DNA of 32,021 nt, taken from assembly GCA_023429265.1 (NCBI GenBank), contig JAEYVS010000018.1:1-32021 (forward strand). Direction: 5' to 3'. Of this stretch, positions 24,175 to 31,418 are shown piece after piece. The notes beneath the pieces are model-generated. The model was not told the DNA's origin. It saw nothing but the letters and a program-made list of their open reading frames with translations, and ran no database searches. Made by a program: the position numbers and the translations under genes. Each line of letters opens with the position of its first letter. Within the stretch, counting starts at the first letter, position 1. The DNA comes from Bacteroidota bacterium. GTDB taxonomy: Bacteria > Bacteroidota > Ignavibacteria > Tepidaquicellales > Tepidaquicellaceae.

Positions 24175-24721
24175 AGATTTTTTCTCCTATAGTTTTTTTA
24201 AACCTTATATAATATGATATAAGGGATAAAGTAATTAGTATTAAAACAATATAATAAAAAACATTTAAAAAAACATCGAAAAACTCAAAGTTAATTACTG
24301 TTAATAGTAAAATTACTCCGATGCAGAAGACCGCAGCCTTTCCCCAGAAGTTTGACATTAGCGTTATATTTCTTGTTTTTTCAAGATATAAGCCAAATCC
24401 CAGGATCAGCACATCGCGTATCGTTATTACCAGAAAGAACCACAATGGCAAAAATCCATTTATGAATACAATTACTGTAATTACAATTACAGCTGCTTTG
24501 TCAGCAAGCGGGTCGATTATTTTTCCTAGTTCAGATACTTGGTTAAATTTCCTGGCAATATATCCATCAAGAAGGTCGGTCACATACATCAAAAGCATTA
24601 TGGCAATGATCAGTGCTTTCTGTTGGGCGAATTGATACAATAGAAGGTAAGCAAGAGGTAATATAAGTACCATTCTTGCTAGTGAAAGTAAATTCGGGAT
24701 ATAAAATAACTCCTTGTTCAT
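24164..24721 (-). CDS. pgsA: CDP-diacylglycerol-glycerol-3-phosphate 3-phosphatidyltransferase
   Basis: A 185-residue inner-membrane enzyme, start at ATG 24721 (an upstream in-frame ATG at 24757 adds 12 residues, but homologues begin near PNLLSLARM). The CDP-alcohol phosphatidyltransferase motif is complete: DLLDGYIARKFNQVSELGKI followed by IDPLADK, giving D-x2-D-G-x2-A-R-x8-G-x3-D-x3-D. Several transmembrane helices surround it. It makes phosphatidylglycerol phosphate, the precursor of phosphatidylglycerol and cardiolipin. It overlaps the HU gene by 11 bp. The gene is divergent from the cysteine desulfurase. PssA shares the same family but is encoded elsewhere in this window (29902-30762). 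Confidence 0.9.
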   Translation of the reverse strand: MNKELFYIPNLLSLARMVLILPLAYLLLYQFAQQKALIIAIMLLMYVTDLLDGYIARKFNQVSELGKIIDPLADKAAVIVITVIVFINGFLPLWFFLVITIRDVLILGFGLYLEKTRNITLMSNFWGKAAVFCIGVILLLTVINFEFFDVFLNVFYYIVLILITLSLISYYIRFKKTIGEKIYGC

Positions 24722-24767
24722 TCCGAATGTTGTTCCGAAATATATCAAATAAAACAATAAAAAAAAG

Positions 24768-24775
24768 TATATTTG
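24768..24775 (+). promoter_or_regulatory. Candidate -7 box TATATTTG at a leaderless start
   Basis: A perfect TAnnTTTG that ends 6 bp before the ATG at 24782. With the usual spacing the transcript would begin at or near the start codon, giving a leaderless mRNA. No clear -33 TTTG was found. Confidence 0.45.
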
Positions 24776-24781
24776 TGTTAA

Positions 24782-25930
24782 ATGAAAAAAATATACTTAG
24801 ATAGCGCTTCCACAACCCTCCCGGGCGAGACTGTTGTTGCCGAAATGATGCCGTATTTTACTGAAAAGTATGGTAATGCGTCATCCATCCACGCCCTCGG
24901 AAAACCCGCCAAAGTCGCTCTGGAGGACTCCAGGGACATTATTGCCGCGTTCATCGGGGCTAAGCCTAAGGAGATTTTCTTCACTTCTGGGGGCACCGAA
25001 TCCAATAATTTCGCGCTCAAGGGTATGGCTTTATCACACCTAAACTCCGGTAAAAACCACATTATCACCTCTTCCATCGAGCATATGGCTGTTCTGGAAA
25101 CAATGATATACCTTTCTGACAGATTTGGCTTTGATATTACATACATTGAGCCTGAATCCAATGGCAGTATTTCTCCCGGTAAGATTAAAGACGCAGTTAC
25201 TGATAAAACCTTCCTTATATCCATAATGCACTCCAATAATGAAATAGGGAAGATCAATGACATACCTGCTATATCAGCCACTGCCTCGGAAAATGGCATT
25301 TATGTTCATACGGACTCCATACAGAGCTTCGGAAAGGTCAAAGGATTGAACGTAGGGGAGCTTGGGGTTAATACCGCTGTCATCTCAGCACATAAAATTT
25401 ACGGACCCAAAGGGGTATCTGCTCTGTACATAAAAGAAGGAACTAAGCTCGATAAATTCATCCACGGGGGGAGCCAGGAACGGGATATGCGCGGGGGTAC
25501 GGAAAACATTCCCGCAATCGTGGGATTCAGAAAAGCTGTGGAGACACTCAATGAACGGATGGCTCAGGACCTCGTTCATTATAATAACCTTAAAAACCAT
25601 ACGCTGGAAAGACTTCGCAATGAGCTCGGAGATAAGATCATCTTAAATTCCGGTACTTCGGATTCACTCCCGAACATTATAAATTTTTCACTCGACCCTG
25701 AGAAAACATCTCTCGATGGGGAGGAACTCCTCATAAAGCTCGATCTCAAAGGAATATCAGTTTCAGGGGGCTCTGCCTGCACATCAGGAACGCTCAAACC
25801 GTCACACGTCATCACAGCCCTCGGTCGCGACGATAAAACCGCTCTGCTCACTGTCCGCGTCTCCTTCAGCCGCTACAATATCAAACCCGAAGCAGACTAC
25901 TTCGTGGATTCATTGAAAGAAATAATCTAA
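24782..25930 (+). CDS. Cysteine desulfurase (NifS/IscS family)
   Basis: A 382-residue PLP enzyme. It has the family set: LDSASTTLPGETV, SGGTESNNFALKGMA, H101 in SIEHMA (stacks on PLP), D178 and Q181 in TDSIQSFG, K205 in SAHKIYGPKGV (Schiff base), and the catalytic Cys333 in GGSACTSG. It removes sulfur from cysteine to supply Fe-S clusters and thio-modifications. No scaffold (iscU/nifU) or thiolation gene is adjacent, so assignment to NifS, IscS or another housekeeping role cannot be settled. It is single, divergent from pgsA, and followed by a repeat-rich spacer and a terminator. Confidence 0.95.
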   Translation: MKKIYLDSASTTLPGETVVAEMMPYFTEKYGNASSIHALGKPAKVALEDSRDIIAAFIGAKPKEIFFTSGGTESNNFALKGMALSHLNSGKNHIITSSIEHMAVLETMIYLSDRFGFDITYIEPESNGSISPGKIKDAVTDKTFLISIMHSNNEIGKINDIPAISATASENGIYVHTDSIQSFGKVKGLNVGELGVNTAVISAHKIYGPKGVSALYIKEGTKLDKFIHGGSQERDMRGGTENIPAIVGFRKAVETLNERMAQDLVHYNNLKNHTLERLRNELGDKIILNSGTSDSLPNIINFSLDPEKTSLDGEELLIKLDLKGISVSGGSACTSGTLKPSHVITALGRDDKTALLTVRVSFSRYNIKPEADYFVDSLKEII

Positions 25931-25968
25931 ATTTCCCTCAAAGTCTGCCTCGCACTTGATACTACCTT

Positions 25969-26006
25969 GTCATTGCGAGCGAAACGCAGTGCAGCGCGGC
26001 AATCTC
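25969..26006. repeat. REP-like CATTGCGAGCGAA repeat
   Basis: TGTCATTGCGAGCGAAACGC begins a 38-bp element whose ends pair (ATTGC at 25972 with GCAAT at 25999). It is of the same kind as the TCATTGCGAGCGAAGC...GCAATCTC repeats found between genes in many unrelated bacterial genomes. One copy is seen in this window. Confidence 0.7.
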
Positions 26007-26126
26007 CTAACACCCGTCTCTCTAAAGCGTCTCAATACCGCTTCTCTCCTCACTCTACTCAATAACGGTGTACCCTCCTTGCCATTAACTCCCTAAAAGA
26101 TTAGTATGAGTATCTTAATATAAGAA

Positions 26127-26150
26127 AAAAGCGGACTCTTGCCCGCTTTT
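26127..26150. terminator. Bidirectional terminator between convergent genes
   Basis: The stem AAAAGCGG/CCGCTTTT with loop ACTCTTGC sits between the desulfurase and the convergent propeller gene. A near-copy occurs at 28676-28699. Confidence 0.85.
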
Positions 26151-26179
26151 CACTCCAAAAACTCTACAAACTCTACAAA

Positions 26180-27919
26180 CTACTTAATAAGCACCATCTT
26201 CCTCGTTCCCACTATCTCTCCATCCGCCTCAAGCTTATAAAAATACATCCCGCTTGTTAGTCCGCTTGCATCGAATAACACCTCATACGCTCCTGCGCTC
26301 AGATTCTCATTGACTAAAACTGCGGTCTCTCGTCCCATCACATCATACACCTTCAACTCAACAAACTTTAAACTTTGAACTTTAAACTTTATGCTTGTAG
26401 TTGGGTTAAACGGATTCGGATAATTTTGTGACAGCGTGAACCTCTCCGGTATCTCCGACGATATCTGGTTAATGCCAACCTGCCCCAGATTACCGGCTGT
26501 GGTTATATTTTGAGCCCATATTCCTGTACCGCTCGTTCCTGAACCCCTGTTATCCGACCACACGTAAACAGAAAAACCGCTGGAAGTTGTATAACCTACC
26601 ATGTCATACTTAAGGCTCAATATCGTGCTGATACCGTTCGGTCCCCAACCCACATTGCCGTCATTATCTAACTTATAACCATAGATCCTGTCATTATATC
26701 CCGTAGAATCCATAATGTAAGTTACAAAAACACTATTATCCTGGTAGTTTGTAATAATATTAATTGGAGCCTTCAATGTCGCAAGCGGTATGAATACCTT
26801 TCCCGTGTCCGTCCAGAGAAGGTTCCCCGCCGGTGAGATCTTCTGTCCGCTCATCCCGTAAAAATTCTGGTTCAGGTCTGTTTCAGTCCAGAATGCGTAA
26901 ACATTCCCGGCTGCGTCATAGCTTATGTGAGCTTCAATCTGGTTTTGTCCGCCGTTTGTCGATACCTCCACGCCGTTTACCGGGAAACGTAATGTACCGG
27001 CTGAATTAATTCCCTGCACCGCGCAGGTTATAGCATTCGCGTCTCTGGAGTGATACCAGGAAAAATAAGCGCCGTTATTTCCATCAGGGAGTACCTGCGG
27101 TACTACGTAAGGAGGAATATCCGGGTCAGGTCTCGAAAAGATAGAGTCTGTCCATATCTGCGTGCTCGTCGGGGAAAGCTTCGTCACTTTTATTGACTTT
27201 AAGTCGGGGATGAAAGATCCTCCTCCGATCGGTCCCTGGCACCAGCTTACGATGGCGCTTCCATTGTCTGAGGGTACTATGTTAGGATATATGTTCTTAT
27301 CCACTGTGTTCCCGGGTATTACGTATGGATTTGCCCATTGCAGAACTCCGCCCGGTGACAATTTCTGCGTGAATATGGATGAGGTGGTCGCACCTTCCTC
27401 CCACCACGTCACGAATACATTCCCATCGCTTGCTATTGCTATCTTAGGCCATAGCTGGTAAGATGCGGTAACATTCGTCAGAGCCACGCCGTCGATGCCC
27501 CAGAGGAATGTTCCCTCCGGGCTTATTTTATATGCGTATGGGTTCACAGTTGTATCCTGTCCACCCGCTCCACGTTTATCTGAAAATGCTATTATCAAAT
27601 TATTGTCCGCGTCTACTGCGATATCGTACTGACCTATCCAGGAGTTTTGAGGATGCGAACTCACCACTATTCCATTCGCTGTAAATTGCGGAGTACCGTG
27701 AAAGTCCAGCTTCTGCAGGTACACGTCCAGGTTTCCGCTCCGCCCATCGAACCACGTGATGTATGTTTCACCGTTCGATGTCATTGCCGTCTTTGGCAGC
27801 AGCTGCGCATGGTTTACATTACATATTAATGTATTTACGTTTGGGTCACTCGACCACTGCGAATGTCCGTAACCCGACGCTAAGATTATCGAAAAAATAA
27901 GGAGTAGTCTTATTCTCAT
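26180..27919 (-). CDS. Secreted eight-repeat propeller protein with T9SS type A sorting domain
   Basis: A 579-residue exported protein. Signal peptide MRIRLLLIFSIILASGYGHS. About eight repeats of 50-60 residues follow, each with a W/F-x-D/E-R type strand and a Q-K-L/I-S-P/D-x-G-x-x-x-W segment (examples: TYITWFDGRSGNLDVYLQKL, VFVTWWEEGATTSSIFTQKL, VYAFWTETDLNQNFYGMSGQ). This suggests an eight-bladed or similar beta-propeller. Residues about 490-579 are the T9SS sorting domain (QNYPNPFNPTTSIKF, VKVYDVMGRETAV region, GMYFYKLEADGEIVGTRKMV). The DNA coding for the hinge FKVQSLKFVEL contains four 7-bp repeats. It is monocistronic. Ligand and role are unknown. Confidence 0.85.
   Translation of the reverse strand: MRIRLLLIFSIILASGYGHSQWSSDPNVNTLICNVNHAQLLPKTAMTSNGETYITWFDGRSGNLDVYLQKLDFHGTPQFTANGIVVSSHPQNSWIGQYDIAVDADNNLIIAFSDKRGAGGQDTTVNPYAYKISPEGTFLWGIDGVALTNVTASYQLWPKIAIASDGNVFVTWWEEGATTSSIFTQKLSPGGVLQWANPYVIPGNTVDKNIYPNIVPSDNGSAIVSWCQGPIGGGSFIPDLKSIKVTKLSPTSTQIWTDSIFSRPDPDIPPYVVPQVLPDGNNGAYFSWYHSRDANAITCAVQGINSAGTLRFPVNGVEVSTNGGQNQIEAHISYDAAGNVYAFWTETDLNQNFYGMSGQKISPAGNLLWTDTGKVFIPLATLKAPINIITNYQDNSVFVTYIMDSTGYNDRIYGYKLDNDGNVGWGPNGISTILSLKYDMVGYTTSSGFSVYVWSDNRGSGTSGTGIWAQNITTAGNLGQVGINQISSEIPERFTLSQNYPNPFNPTTSIKFKVQSLKFVELKVYDVMGRETAVLVNENLSAGAYEVLFDASGLTSGMYFYKLEADGEIVGTRKMVLIK
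26363..26390. repeat. Four tandem 7-bp units (AAACTTT) inside the T9SS-tail coding region
   Basis: On the plus strand AAACTTT, AAACTTT, GAACTTT and AAACTTT follow each other without gaps. They encode part of the sorting-domain strand FKVQSLKFVEL on the minus strand. The array resembles the intergenic heptamer array at 28094-28125. Confidence 0.7.
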
Positions 27920-28093
27920 ATAATTTTATTTGAAATTTTTATGATTAATATTATCAATATATCCAAACAGAATTTAACCTGCAATAGCCGCCTAACAATG
28001 AAACTGTTTTTTTAAATAAACTAATCTGTAAGCTAATTAAATAGAAGTAAATATATTAATTTTACTAATATTATGATTGAAGTAACAAACCCC

Positions 28094-28125
28094 ACTGAAC
28101 ATTGAACACTGAACATTGAACACTG
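28094..28125. repeat. Tandem array of 7-bp units (ACTGAAC/ATTGAAC)
   Basis: Two perfect 14-bp units ACTGAACATTGAAC plus ACTG; equivalently four and a half alternating heptamers. This type of array is common between genes of Bacteroidota-like genomes, as far as I recall. Confidence 0.85.
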
Positions 28126-28136
28126 TGGTTAAATTT

Positions 28137-28165
28137 TGCGCTCTCTGCGTCCTTTGCGGTTAAAA
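28137..28165. repeat. TGCG-type 9-bp-period repeat, copy A
   Basis: TGCG-CTCTC-TGCG-TCCTT-TGCG followed by GTTAAAAT. Related to copy B at 28267-28296. Confidence 0.7.
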
Positions 28166-28266
28166 TACCCCGGAACTATGCTCATTGCCAATTTTTCCTT
28201 GTTTCCAATTCTAAACTATTCGAGTCGTCAACCTTTTGAAATGGAAATTAAAACAATTTCTTCCTC

Positions 28267-28296
28267 TGTGTTCTCTGTGCCCTCTGTGGTTAAAAT
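28267..28296. repeat. TGTG-type 9-bp-period repeat, copy B
   Basis: TGTG-TTCTC-TGTG-CCCTC-TGTG followed by GTTAAAAT. In all three positions the C of copy A is a T here. Confidence 0.7.
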
Positions 28297-28388
28297 TATG
28301 CGTCCTCCAGGTTTCTATTTCTCGCCAGATTTAAATTCTCAAAATCACGAAGTGATTTATTAGCGCCATTATGGTAATCCGCGTTAAG

Positions 28389-28587
28389 AATTTCACGTCT
28401 TCAAGCGTCCTCTGAAAGAGGCGGAGAAAAACTGCCTGAGCGAGGTCTTATTCCGCGCCAGCGGAATTCGAGCGAGTTTGCTCCTTGTCCCGCTTTAGCG
28501 GGATCCGAGCGCAGAACACGTGAAATTTAGCAGGATTAGCATTAGGCGCAGCTCCTTTTTGCTTCTTTTTGGAGCAGCAAAAAGAAG
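28389..28587. other. Highly structured intergenic element (possible ncRNA or mobile repeat)
   Basis: Ten-bp arms AATTTCACGT (28389-28398) and ACGTGAAATT (28518-28527) enclose three hairpins: CCTCT-GAA-AGAGG at 28409-28421, ATTCCGC-GCCA-GCGGAAT at 28450-28467 and TCCCGC-TTTA-GCGGGA at 28488-28503. A fourth strong hairpin CTTCTTTTTG/CAAAAAGAAG follows at 28562-28587 and competes with GCTCC/GGAGC (28551-28555 with 28571-28575). No open frame uses it. Terminal and sub-hairpin organisation fits either a folded RNA or an interspersed repeat; the sequence alone cannot decide. Confidence 0.55.
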
Positions 28588-28675
28588 TCCACCGCGGACA
28601 GCGGGCGATAGATAAGATATTTTAGGAATTAAATGTTATTTTAATTGAATGCATTACCTTTGGTCATTACAAAAA

Positions 28676-28699
28676 AAAAGCGCACTCTCGTCCGCTTTT
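28676..28699 (+). terminator. Terminator-like hairpin with no gene upstream
   Basis: The stem AAAAGCG/CGCTTTT with loop CACTCTCGTC, almost the same as 26127-26150. It lies between divergent gene starts, so it does not end any visible gene; it could end a transcript from the structured element. Confidence 0.6.
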
Positions 28700-28813
28700 A
28701 AATTAAACGCCTATTGGCATCCCTTTGGGAATGCTAAATCTGTAAGGAACTATCACCATTGCCAATTTTGTTATAATCATATACATTTAGATAACATTCA
28801 AATAATACGAATT

Positions 28814-29308
28814 ATGGACAAAAAGAAACTAAACCAGGATACCGCATTACAAATAATTACCGATTACGGCTCCGTACTAAAGGAAAGTAATACAGCTATT
28901 AATCCCGTTTCGGCATTGCCCCATATGATTGATGAGATAAAACACGCCATCGTTTTCACGCTACAGATGCTTGAATCACATTACCAGCGCGGTGGTTGTG
29001 ACGAAGAAGAATACAGAAAAAACGTGGAAAACCTCGTGGATTCATATGCTAAGCTCAGCACGTTTATCGACGATGAAACAGCCGAAAGGGTCTATGAAAT
29101 TGAAAACGTTGCGAAAAAGATTCTGACTGACAAAAAAGCCAGGAGCATTCTCAGCGGTAACATAATCATTCAGCGTGACCTCGATTTCGCGAAGGAAGTC
29201 CTCGACGGTCTTGAAAAAAAACAGACTGTTATGAAAACTGCTATTATTAGTGAAGCGGAAATTATCAGGCAGGGTGTTAAAAATACTATTCAGGCTTCGA
29301 TGAATTAA
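28814..29308 (+). CDS. Small helical protein of unknown function
   Basis: A 164-residue protein from ATG 28814. A longer frame reaching back to 28649 was rejected because it runs through the hairpin at 28676-28699 and its extra residues look non-coding. The sequence is largely helical (MIDEIKHAIVFTLQMLESHY, DDETAERVYEIENVAKKILT, ARSILSGNIIIQRDLDFAKEVLDGLEKKQTVMKTA) and acidic-basic mixed, with no signal peptide or membrane segment. No family is recognised. It is convergent with the gene ending at 29318 (9 bp apart). Confidence 0.7.
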   Translation: MDKKKLNQDTALQIITDYGSVLKESNTAINPVSALPHMIDEIKHAIVFTLQMLESHYQRGGCDEEEYRKNVENLVDSYAKLSTFIDDETAERVYEIENVAKKILTDKKARSILSGNIIIQRDLDFAKEVLDGLEKKQTVMKTAIISEAEIIRQGVKNTIQASMN

Positions 29309-29317
29309 CGGTTAATT

Positions 29318-29902
29318 CTACTCATACATCCATCGTTTCATGAATTCATTTACATCTTTCAGTTGACGGGTGGCGAGAATAAGATCGCTGCCCGTTTCTG
29401 TTTCACCCCCGGTGTAATCCGGGTAAACTCTCTGTCCGTCAGGGTAATACAAGTTTGCCGGCACGCTGAATACTAACAGCATCGGGTCTTCTTTATTATA
29501 CTTCTCCCCCAGCTCTGAAAAGTAGCTCCCTTCCAGCATGAATTTTTCCATACCCTGTCTGTTCAGGTTTACCCTGTCAAACTCGTGTCCGTTGGTCTTC
29601 ATCACCCACGCGTATTGAAATAACGCCCTGATGATGTCCTCGTGGCTGTTGTCCTTGATGTTCTCCAGGCTGAAGTTCACCACATTAAAGTTAATCATAT
29701 TCTCATACCTCACCGAAATCACCATCCCGGTATTACGCCCGTCCATCGTCAGCACGTTATTCGCCGGTATCTGCAGTGTGAAATAATTATAAAAGTATAT
29801 CGATCCCGCTATCAGTCCCAGCAGGGGCAGTATCCATAGTATGTGTATGAGGATTTTTTTCAGCTTGCTCTCGGGGAATGTTTGTATCTGTGGTGCGGGC
29901 AT
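29318..29902 (-). CDS. Single-pass membrane-anchored protein of unknown function
   Basis: A 194-residue protein with a cytosolic N-terminus of about 16 residues and one membrane helix at about 17-40 (ILIHILWILPLLGLIAGSIY), then a soluble domain (MVISVRYENMINFNVVNFSL, EDIIRALFQYAWVM, LLVFSVPANLYYPDGQRVYP). No family is recognised. Its ATG overlaps the pssA stop as TGATG, so it is probably translated by coupling, and it is the last gene in the purC-psd-pssA group. The position hints at a membrane or lipid-related role, but no motif supports it. Confidence 0.72.
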   Translation of the reverse strand: MPAPQIQTFPESKLKKILIHILWILPLLGLIAGSIYFYNYFTLQIPANNVLTMDGRNTGMVISVRYENMINFNVVNFSLENIKDNSHEDIIRALFQYAWVMKTNGHEFDRVNLNRQGMEKFMLEGSYFSELGEKYNKEDPMLLVFSVPANLYYPDGQRVYPDYTGGETETGSDLILATRQLKDVNEFMKRWMYE

Positions 29903-30762
29903 CAGTCCTTCTTATCGGGTTCTACCGGTTTTGGGGTCAGGTCCACTTCTTCATCGGTGCCCTTCTTCGTAAAGAGCGATATGATGCTCCTGAATATCCC
30001 CGTGCTTATAATGAACAGGAATACCGAAAATGAAGCCTCGCCCTTTGTGATTATGATCAGAAATACCGCCAGAAAAAATACTATGTACTTCGCCGGGTTC
30101 GCTTTTATTGCCCGTGGACTGAAGCCCGGGAATGTATCATACTTGAAGGGGCTCACCATCAGAAGAGGCAGTGCAACCGCAAGAACGGTCATTACTACCG
30201 AGCTAACCTCGTGGCTGAATATCTTATCGTGGTAAAATAACACATAAGTGATCATCGTACCTGCCGAGACAGGTGTCGGTATCCCGATGAACATCTTTTT
30301 CTCAGAAAGGTCGTCATCCTTGGTCATTACATTAAACTTAGCCAGACGGATAATGGAAAATATCATTATCATCGACGACAGGAATATCCCGAATAACTCG
30401 TACTGGTTAAAATAAACCTGGTACGCTATCACCGACGGTGCCATCCCGAATGTCACCACGTCCGCCAGTGAATCCACCTCCACTCCGAATTGGCTCGATT
30501 TTTTCAGCAGCCGCGCGACAAATCCGTCCAGCATGTCGCACGCCATCCCCGCGAATATCAGCAGTATTGCCGTCTCTACGCTGCCCTCGATGGCCGTCGC
30601 TATCGCCGCGAATCCAAAGAATGCATTCGCTAATGTGAATAAGTTGGGGATTATTGCTGTCGATTGGTCTACTCTCCTGCGCATATTTGCTCGTCGTGCC
30701 GCTCTTCGCGCCATCCTTGCTGCGCTTACGTCTCTTTTCTTTCGCTTTTTTACAATTCGCAT
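29902..30762 (-). CDS. pssA: CDP-diacylglycerol-serine O-phosphatidyltransferase
   Basis: A 286-residue inner-membrane enzyme. The CDP-alcohol phosphatidyltransferase motif is complete at residues 76-101: D76-x2-D79-G-x2-A-R-x8-G-x3-D97-x3-D101 (CDMLDGFVARLLKKSSQFGV then EVDSLAD). PNLFTLANAFFGF precedes it. It makes phosphatidylserine from CDP-diacylglycerol and serine; the neighbouring psd product decarboxylates it to phosphatidylethanolamine. A strongly basic N-terminal extension of about 33 residues (KKRKKR, RRAARRANMRRR) precedes the core; the true start could be a later Met (17 or 27). Gene order psd-pssA with 13-bp overlap supports a joint pathway. Confidence 0.93.
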   Translation of the reverse strand: MRIVKKRKKRDVSAARMARRAARRANMRRRVDQSTAIIPNLFTLANAFFGFAAIATAIEGSVETAILLIFAGMACDMLDGFVARLLKKSSQFGVEVDSLADVVTFGMAPSVIAYQVYFNQYELFGIFLSSMIMIFSIIRLAKFNVMTKDDDLSEKKMFIGIPTPVSAGTMITYVLFYHDKIFSHEVSSVVMTVLAVALPLLMVSPFKYDTFPGFSPRAIKANPAKYIVFFLAVFLIIITKGEASFSVFLFIISTGIFRSIISLFTKKGTDEEVDLTPKPVEPDKKD

Positions 30763-31418
30763 ATTATGGTTTCGCCTGCCGTTACTTTATCGCCGAGATT
30801 GACGAATATTTTTGCGTCCGGATGAAATAGTATGTCCACTCGTGAGCCGAACTTTATCATACCGAAACGCTCTCCCTTTTCAACGCTCTCGCCCTCTTTT
30901 AGTTCATAAATAATCCTGCGCGCCACGAACCCCGCTATCTGCTTGAATACGATCTGCTTTCCCGTCACGCTCTTAATGCCCAGCTCTGACCTCTCGTTCC
31001 TGTCCGATGACTTATGATCGAATGCTACCAGGTACTCACCCTTCACGTACTTGATGAAGTTCACCACGCCCGAGACGGGGATCCTGTTCACGTGCACATT
31101 GAATGCCGAGAGGAATATGCTCACCTGCTTCAGCTTCTCTCCAGCAGGGAAGGGAGCATCGAGTGTGTACATAATGTCCTTTATCTCGACCACCTTGCCG
31201 TCGGCCGGGGAGATGAGCGTGTCATCCGTGATATTTCCCGGAAGTGTTCTATTGGGGTCACGGAAAAAATTCAGCACGAATGCCATCAGCAGTATCGAAA
31301 CCGCCACCAGAGCTATCTTTAGCCAGACTATCTCTATCAAAAACGCGCCGAGGTCGATGAGAAGTGATACTATTAAAAAGAACCGTATTGTGCCGTAGCC
31401 GTATCTTGTTAACTTCAT
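30750..31418 (-). CDS. psd: Phosphatidylserine decarboxylase (short form)
   Basis: A 222-residue enzyme. A hydrophobic N-terminus (about residues 10-48) is followed by NFFRDPNRTLPG, ISPADGKVVEI, IFLSAFNVHVNRIPVSG and, near the C-terminus, MIKFGSRVDIL. G191-S192 of FGSR is the self-cleavage site whose Ser becomes the pyruvoyl cofactor in this short family. It converts phosphatidylserine to phosphatidylethanolamine in the inner membrane. Its ATG follows the purC TAA directly (TAAATG), and its stop overlaps pssA by 13 bp, so the three are likely one transcript. Confidence 0.94.
   Translation of the reverse strand: MKLTRYGYGTIRFFLIVSLLIDLGAFLIEIVWLKIALVAVSILLMAFVLNFFRDPNRTLPGNITDDTLISPADGKVVEIKDIMYTLDAPFPAGEKLKQVSIFLSAFNVHVNRIPVSGVVNFIKYVKGEYLVAFDHKSSDRNERSELGIKSVTGKQIVFKQIAGFVARRIIYELKEGESVEKGERFGMIKFGSRVDILFHPDAKIFVNLGDKVTAGETIICEL

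Larger units (their letters stand above)
27920..28813. other. Gene-free 0.9-kb spacer rich in repeats and hairpins
   Basis: No convincing gene was found between the divergent starts at 27919 and 28814. The AT-rich first part (to about 28080) would hold the promoter of the propeller gene. From 28094 on it contains a heptamer array, two related TGYG-type repeats, a small hairpin at 28342-28358 (AAATCAC/GTGATTT), a structured element at 28389-28587 that is richer in GC than its flanks, and a terminator-like hairpin at 28676-28699. Confidence 0.75.

Noticed and set aside
24782..25930. Part of a nitrogen-fixation or Fe-S assembly cluster
   Set aside because: No scaffold, regulator or nif gene is adjacent; a general desulfurase is sufficient.
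28094..28125. CRISPR-like direct repeats
   Set aside because: Units are 7 bp with no spacers and no cas genes nearby.
28649..28813. A 55-residue N-terminal extension of the 28814 gene
   Set aside because: It crosses a terminator-like hairpin and its composition does not look coding.
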